Positions 20,101 to 24,472 of a stretch of 24,472 nucleotides of DNA are shown piece after piece (positions within the stretch are counted from its first letter, which is position 1; each line of letters opens with the position of its first letter). The notes under the pieces were generated by a model. The model was not told the DNA's origin. It made no database searches and saw nothing but the letters and a program-made list of their open reading frames with translations. Source of the DNA: Beroe ovata (taxonomy: Eukaryota > Ctenophora > Nuda > Beroida > Beroidae); NCBI GenBank assembly GCA_946803715.1, contig CAMPET010000012.1:396152-420623 (forward strand), given 5' to 3'. The position numbers and the translations under genes are program-made.

Positions 20101-23100
20101 GACCTCTCCTGTTTCCATGACAACCCGGAACAATTCTGTACAGGTCTGGGGGCGTATGATGAGAATCACGTGTACACTGAGTCGGATGTTGCGGAGATTA
20201 TCAGTTTTGCGGAGGACCACGGAGTGGTTGTCGTACCGGAGTTTGATACGCCAGGTAGTCTGATACATCGTTCATTTCATTCTGTAGTTCATTATCAGTT
20301 CATTATCAGTACATTCTCCTTATTATCAGTTCATTATCAGTTCATTCTCCTCATTATCAGTTCCCTAATGGGAAATTCAATAGTTCCTGCCAGTCACGAC
20401 TACTAGTCCTAGTAACTGGTACGCCGATCTGCTATCTGGATTGTGGACCAGTCTCGACACTGTAGAATCATATTGTGACAATACGTAGGGTATAGCTACT
20501 ATATCTGAATAGTGTGAAGGGGTGCTATGAATCGTGTGAATATCATGGAGTTAGATCTATGATCCTAGGAGAAACCCGAGAATTTTCAGTAATTTCATGT
20601 CGAGTGGACATGAGAGGATTGTAGAAGATGCTCATTAGAAGAAACTCACGACAACTCTACATAATCCCAGGTCACGTGCTATCGTGGGGACAAGCACTGC
20701 CCGACTTCCTAACCTACTGTCCTGGTCACGGCACATTCGGCACGGATCACGGCCCTATTGACCCGACCAACGAGCACAACTACGTTATCCTGGAGAAGTT
20801 GTTTGCGGAGGTAACGTCACGGTTCCCTAGCAACTACGTACACCTTGGAGGTGACGAGGTGCCCTTCGGGTGCTGGCAGAGGAATGATAATATCACACAG
20901 TGGATGAAGGAGAAGGGGCTGACGACGTACCCTCAGTTGGAGAATTACTTCGAGGATAGGTAAGAGAGTGACGTCGTGGAGCTACTACTAACAGCTATAA
21001 TTACTGTTCATTTAATCATCAGATAGTCAGATAAACCGATCGTATTGCACAATTGCGCGATCTGTTGGAATACAGCTCAATAACACCATGTATCTCTCTA
21101 CAGGTTACTGGACATCATCTCCTCGATGAACCACAGCTACGTCGTTTGGCAGGAGATATTCAACAACGGACTGAAGATCAAGCCGGACACGATTATACAC
21201 GTGTGGAAGGGCAACTGGCAGAGGACTATGGCGAATGTGGTGAAGGCCGGCTACCGGACTATACTCTCAAGTCCGTGGTATCTGAACTATATCTCCAAAT
21301 CGGAGGACTGGCAGAAATACTACAGGGTGAGATCACTCATGCAGTTTTCAAGTCATTAATAAGGGTCCTATTCGGAGAGGACCACAACTGTTCTTTTACT
21401 ATCACTGATTTAGTCATTGGTGATTCGTAGCTCTGAACTCGCCATAGTACCTCCTCTCATCAGAGAAAGTCACGACATCATCATAAGTCAAAATCAGATA
21501 CGCATACATTCCTGATCTCTTGCATGCGACCGGGCGACCCCGCTACACTAACCCCTCGCTCACCCAGGTGGAACCGATGGATATCGCCGCCACACCCGCC
21601 CAGAAACGTCTCGTTTTCGGCGGCGAGGCGTGCATGTGGGGCGAGTTCGTGGACAATACGAACGTGCTCTCGCGGACATTCCCCCGCTCGTCAGCCGTGG
21701 CGGAGCGACTGTGGAGTGACGCCAGCCTGACGAACATCGCGGACTTTGGGTTCCGGTTACACGCCCACCGGTGTGGCATGGTTGTGAGGGGTGTGCCAGC
21801 GGAGAATGTTAGTACGAGGGGTTTCTGTCCGGTGGAGTTCAGTGGGTACGATTGGGGGGTGTAAGGGGTACGATGATTGGGGGATGCAGAGAGGGGGCTC
21901 GTCATTCCTCTCGTGTGGGGAATCAAAATTGGGAAATAGTTTTGTTGTGGAAGTAGATTTTTAGATTTGCGTTTCTGTTGATTATTGTGCAATGTGCATA
22001 CCATTGTGATTGTCCAACATTGGAATAACCCAAATGATTAAGGTTCCTTTACTTAAATTTCGATGGAGGATTTAATTTAGTATTGATCTAGGAATTTCAC
22101 CGCATCAAGTATTCAGGAAAAACATAGCCTCCTTCATTCCTTCAAAAATCACTATACAAACTCACGGGTTATTTTCTTTACAGTTCTCAGCTGCAATAAG
22201 GTTGAGTTCTTTGGCTAGCGACCCTATCACATCTTTGTCAAGACGTTGCTCCTGAAACACAGTCAAAATGAGTGATTTACTGAAATCACATTATCGTTTG
22301 GGTGTCATATTGCCACAAATCTTAGTTTCGTAATCAATTGGTAATGAACAAAACCAGTTAATTTAGGAAGGACAACATTCAAATGAAGAGTGGGGATGTT
22401 AGGGGCAAACGCCGAAAGACGAACAAACATTCATTGAATTGGGGCGAACGTGGTCCGCCAGTACCTCGACTTGGAGGGCGTGTATCTCCGATTGCAGTGA
22501 CTTCATCTCCTCCTGTCTCCTTCTCTCCACCTCACTATCAGGATCTGATTGCTCTTCGTTCTCTCTGAACGAGAGAGAGAGAGTGGATGGTCAGAGTTTA
22601 CATCAATCAGGGGGCCCCGCGAGTATCTGCAAGTCCCCCACCCCCCACCCCTCACCCCCGCGGGAGCATCTGCTGGTTATGTAAAATCAGGCGAATACCT
22701 TATTACATGAAATGTAGGTTTCACCTTATTAAATTTAATGTGATCGAGTTAAATTTCACCTTTGAATAAATAAGTGTACCTTGATTTTCCAAGGTTACTT
22801 AAAATTCAAGTGTTGATGATGAATTGATGATGTCCCCTAAAAATATGTAATCCTAATAATCCTATAATAAGTTAGCAACCTTATTTCCATGTAATAAGGT
22901 ATAGAAGTATAAGCAGCATGTGAAACTGAAATGAACACAGCTGGGAAAACTTGGTAATAATATGAGTGACACACTTGTAGAGGTAAGATGATAAGGGGGA
23001 ATGGGGGGGGGGAAACCATACTCCTCCACCACAGTAAGATGCATCAACTTACTTTCACTTGATAATACCGCGTCTTGATTACATAAGTGGCGCGGTGGGG

Positions 23101-23338
23101 ACGATAAGAAGAGGGATTGTGAGGTAAAACCCCCCTCATTCCTCCCCATCAACCGCTCTGGTAAGATGTATCAACTCACTTCCACTTGATGAGATTCTTG
23201 GTGGTTTTCTCGATGAGACCAACACCCTCCAGCACGTTGGTAATGTCGTATATCCGTCGCTTAGCAACGCCCAACTTGGAACACGCGTAGTTTAGGTCCA
23301 GGCACCCGTCAGGGGCGTTGGCTAGCAGCTGGCAAAAC
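17160..23338 (-). CDS. E2F: E2F-family transcription factor (five 3' exons; N-terminus missing)
   Basis: Cell-cycle transcription factor that binds DNA with a DP partner and is restrained by Rb-type pocket proteins. Exons: 23338-23180, 22564-22465, 22251-22166, 18473-18350 and 18047-17160; frames join to give 451 residues. Exon 1 here encodes most of the winged-helix DNA-binding domain, with [20 protein letters not shown] then YDITNVLEG and [12 protein letters not shown]. Exons 2-3 form the leucine-rich dimerisation helix. Exon 4 and the start of exon 5 are the marked box ([31 protein letters not shown]). The tail is Gln/His/Ser-rich, then has clustered Ser-Pro sites, KRKLSF, and the pocket-binding end [19 protein letters not shown]. 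Splicing into 23338 is in phase 2, so at least one upstream exon exists. Intron 3 (22165-18474) holds an antisense hexosaminidase gene. The activator/repressor subclass is not assignable by eye. Confidence 0.93.
18225..18330. repeat. TGATCA-rich irregular tandem repeat
   Basis: E2F intron 4 contains repeated ACCAATGATCA / GATCACTGATCAGTGA-like words, partly palindromic. No function is assignable. Confidence 0.5.
18901..21864 (+). CDS. HEX: Beta-hexosaminidase, lysosomal GH20 (8 exons)
   Basis: Removes terminal beta-linked N-acetylhexosamine from glycans and glycolipids in the lysosome. Exons: 18901-19008, 19166-19332, 19437 (or 19408)-19633, 19779-20022 (or 19988), 20070 (or 20098)-20254, 20671-20959, 21104-21326 and 21568-21864; about 570 residues. 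The chosen Met gives a signal peptide ([22 protein letters not shown]); a Met at 18817 is an alternative. Marks: N-terminal GH20b domain, [29 protein letters not shown] split by intron 5, catalytic HLGGDEV (Asp-Glu pair), [30 protein letters not shown]. Five N-glycosylation sequons (NES, NVT, NIT, NHS, NVS) suit the lysosomal route. Frames join cleanly at junctions 1, 3, 5, 6 and 7; junctions 2 and 4 are uncertain. The gene lies wholly inside E2F intron 3 on the opposite strand. HEXA versus HEXB is not resolved. Confidence 0.93.
20021..20094. repeat. 29-bp tandem repeat spanning HEX intron 4
   Basis: Two full units starting AAGTGACACCACA (20021-20049, 20050-20078), then a partial third (AATCGTGACACCATC). 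The frame-preserving intron (20023-20069, 47 bp) starts inside unit 1 and ends inside unit 2. Confidence 0.8.
20270..20365. repeat. 11-bp TTCATTATCAG tandem repeat
   Basis: Several copies of TTCATTATCAG with ACATTCTCC and TTCATTCTCC variants, in HEX intron 5. Confidence 0.8.
23034..23063 (-). pseudogene. Duplicate of the 3' end and donor of the first E2F exon in the window
   Basis: This 30-bp block matches the exon/intron junction at 23161-23190 at 27 of 30 positions, and flanking sequence is also loosely duplicated. On the minus strand the copy carries GTAAGT (donor at 23052-23047), a better consensus 5' splice site than the real GTGAGT. It lies 128 bp inside the intron. Confidence 0.75.
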
Positions 23339-23765
23339 CTGGAGTGAGAGGAATGTGCAGAGTAGTGTGAAACACCACGAGAACTGCGTGTAGTTTTTAT
23401 TTGTGGCCCCCTAAAATAATCCTATCTCATAGTGACAGAGTTGGATCAATGTCGTGAAATATTTGCGTGGATTGCAGACTCTATACATTGTAGAGTGTAC
23501 TGCAACCACTGCATGCCATCTTGAATTGTCATAATTGCATGCCACTCTGCAGGCACCATTCGAGAATTTGAATAACAATAGATTCCATGTGGTCATGGTT
23601 TCCTAGTAGCAATGACAAATGAGGTCATCCCGCTTTACTTTACCAGTATTAAATCATCGCTGAGCTGATAATTGAGAAAGTAAAGCGTGTATGCCTAGTG
23701 GAAGAGGCGCAAAATGAACAACGAAAACGTATTGAGAAGGTCCTGTGAGAGGCACAGTGAGAGAC
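23339..23765. other. E2F upstream intron or flank, no exon found
   Basis: Directly upstream of the acceptor of the first visible E2F exon. I looked on the minus strand for the missing start of the DNA-binding domain (an RYETSLGLLT-like block) and found none here or up to the right edge. Confidence 0.5.
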
Positions 23766-24130
23766 GGCTAATGCAAACGCGCTGCAACCAATCAACGCGT
23801 GCATACGCTCCACGTGACCGCAGAGAATGCCTAGCAACGCGTAGGCTGAGTCACGTGAACTCTATAGAATCTACAACGTGACATTTGACGTCACACACAC
23901 ACTCTCTCGGGCGATATATAACATGCTGTTTGTTGTACACAGCTCAATCCGTTGCCATTTTCTCTACACGACGAGTCGCAACCAGCCTCACACCACGTTA
24001 TGTTTTGCACCTGGCGTGAGGTCCTGTCGTGGTACTACAAATGAATACTTCGCTGTCGATACAATGATTACTTCGCATGAGTGTTGAGCTTCATGGGTCA
24101 CGGGGCCCTCTGGCCCGTGTTTCGCGAAAT
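23766..24130 (+). promoter_or_regulatory. Promoter-like region, probable plus-strand transcription
   Basis: Ordered motifs: octamer-like ATGCAAAC (near 23771), CCAAT (23788-23792), CACGTG E-boxes (23811-23816, 23852-23857), palindromic CRE TGACGTCA (23886-23893) and TATATAA (23915-23921). The TATA box would place a start near 23945. Downstream is TTTCGCGAAA (24120-24129), which resembles E2F sites. The only plus-strand openings are a short ATG at 24000 running into a possible GTGAGG donor and an ATG at 24179 (MWRVEGDLPPLFDHSVRY...) up to a possible donor near 24298. Neither is recognisable as a family. The direction is inferred from the TATA orientation. Confidence 0.4.
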
Positions 24131-24307
24131 GTAGCTTTTCACTCCCGAATTGGGGCTTGTTTCTCTCTCTACCCGCAATATGTGGCGGGTTGAGGGGGAC
24201 CTGCCCCCGCTCTTTGATCACTCTGTCCGGTATCAGCCGCGCAATCTGCTATCACACAGCAGCTATCGGTCGGGCAGAGTAGTCATGGGCACCAGGGTGC
24301 GGGGGAT

Positions 24308-24472
24308 GTGTGTGTGTGTGTTGTAACGTGTAGCAACGTGTAGCTACATGTTGATACGTACACACACACTTACACACACACACACACATCTCAATCTGGT
24401 CTGACCTCCACGCGGTCGCACCTGGGAAACGCTCCTCGGACACAGACACAGACACAGACACACAGACACACA
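24308..24472. repeat. Microsatellites at the right edge
   Basis: (TG)n at 24308-24321, (CA)n at 24361-24389, and a (CAGACA)n / CA tract from about 24440 to the window end. Confidence 0.9.

Noticed and set aside
23411-23596. Minus-strand HYEIGLF as the missing E2F RYETSLGLLT exon
   Set aside because: Only a few residues match, a stop follows at once, and no donor in the needed phase exists.

Overview
The window is nuclear DNA of an animal-type eukaryote. Genes are split by many short introns with GT/AG borders, intergenic DNA holds microsatellites and repeat debris, and the gene set is metazoan: an E2F factor with a pocket-protein-binding tail, CHMP1, lysosomal hexosaminidase, AARSD1 and an IRE1-family kinase/RNase. 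Compact introns and sequence divergence would suit an early-branching animal such as a sponge, but this is inference and the species is not identified. One N-gap (13590-13805) and single Ns (10761, 14694) show it is a draft assembly.

Layout. (1) 79-2113, minus: 5' half of ornithine aminotransferase (OAT), running off the left edge. (2) 2637-7655, minus: a complete 10-exon AARSD1 gene (alanyl-tRNA editing). Its intron 5 holds a complete intronless same-strand ORF (4717-6156) for a soluble IRE1/RNase L-like protein: kinase plus KEN ribonuclease domain, with no sensor or membrane segment. (3) 8402-9022, minus: intronless CHMP1 (ESCRT-III). (4) 10129-11430: a GC-rich cluster of foldback, hairpin and duplicated repeats. 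A core shared with this cluster also lies in GOT1 introns. (5) 11654-15605, minus: complete 10-exon cytosolic aspartate aminotransferase (GOT1). (6) 17160-23338, minus: five 3' exons of an E2F gene; the 5' exon(s) were not found. Its 3.7 kb intron 3 contains a complete beta-hexosaminidase gene (18901-21864) on the opposite strand. (7) 23766-24130: a promoter-like stretch (CCAAT, E-boxes, CRE, TATA, E2F-type palindrome) that may drive a plus-strand transcript leaving the window.

The genes do not form one pathway; the main theme is structural. Two host genes each carry a whole unrelated gene inside an intron. Several introns also carry relics of local duplication (GOT1 exon 5, the end of an E2F exon, OAT intron 1). 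The strongest candidate for new biology is the nested kinase-KEN gene. Its RNase domain keeps the Arg-Asn...His catalytic block but has Ser where IRE1 and RNase L have a conserved Asp. Exon coordinates were derived by eye from homology, reading frame and splice-site phase; there is no transcript evidence.
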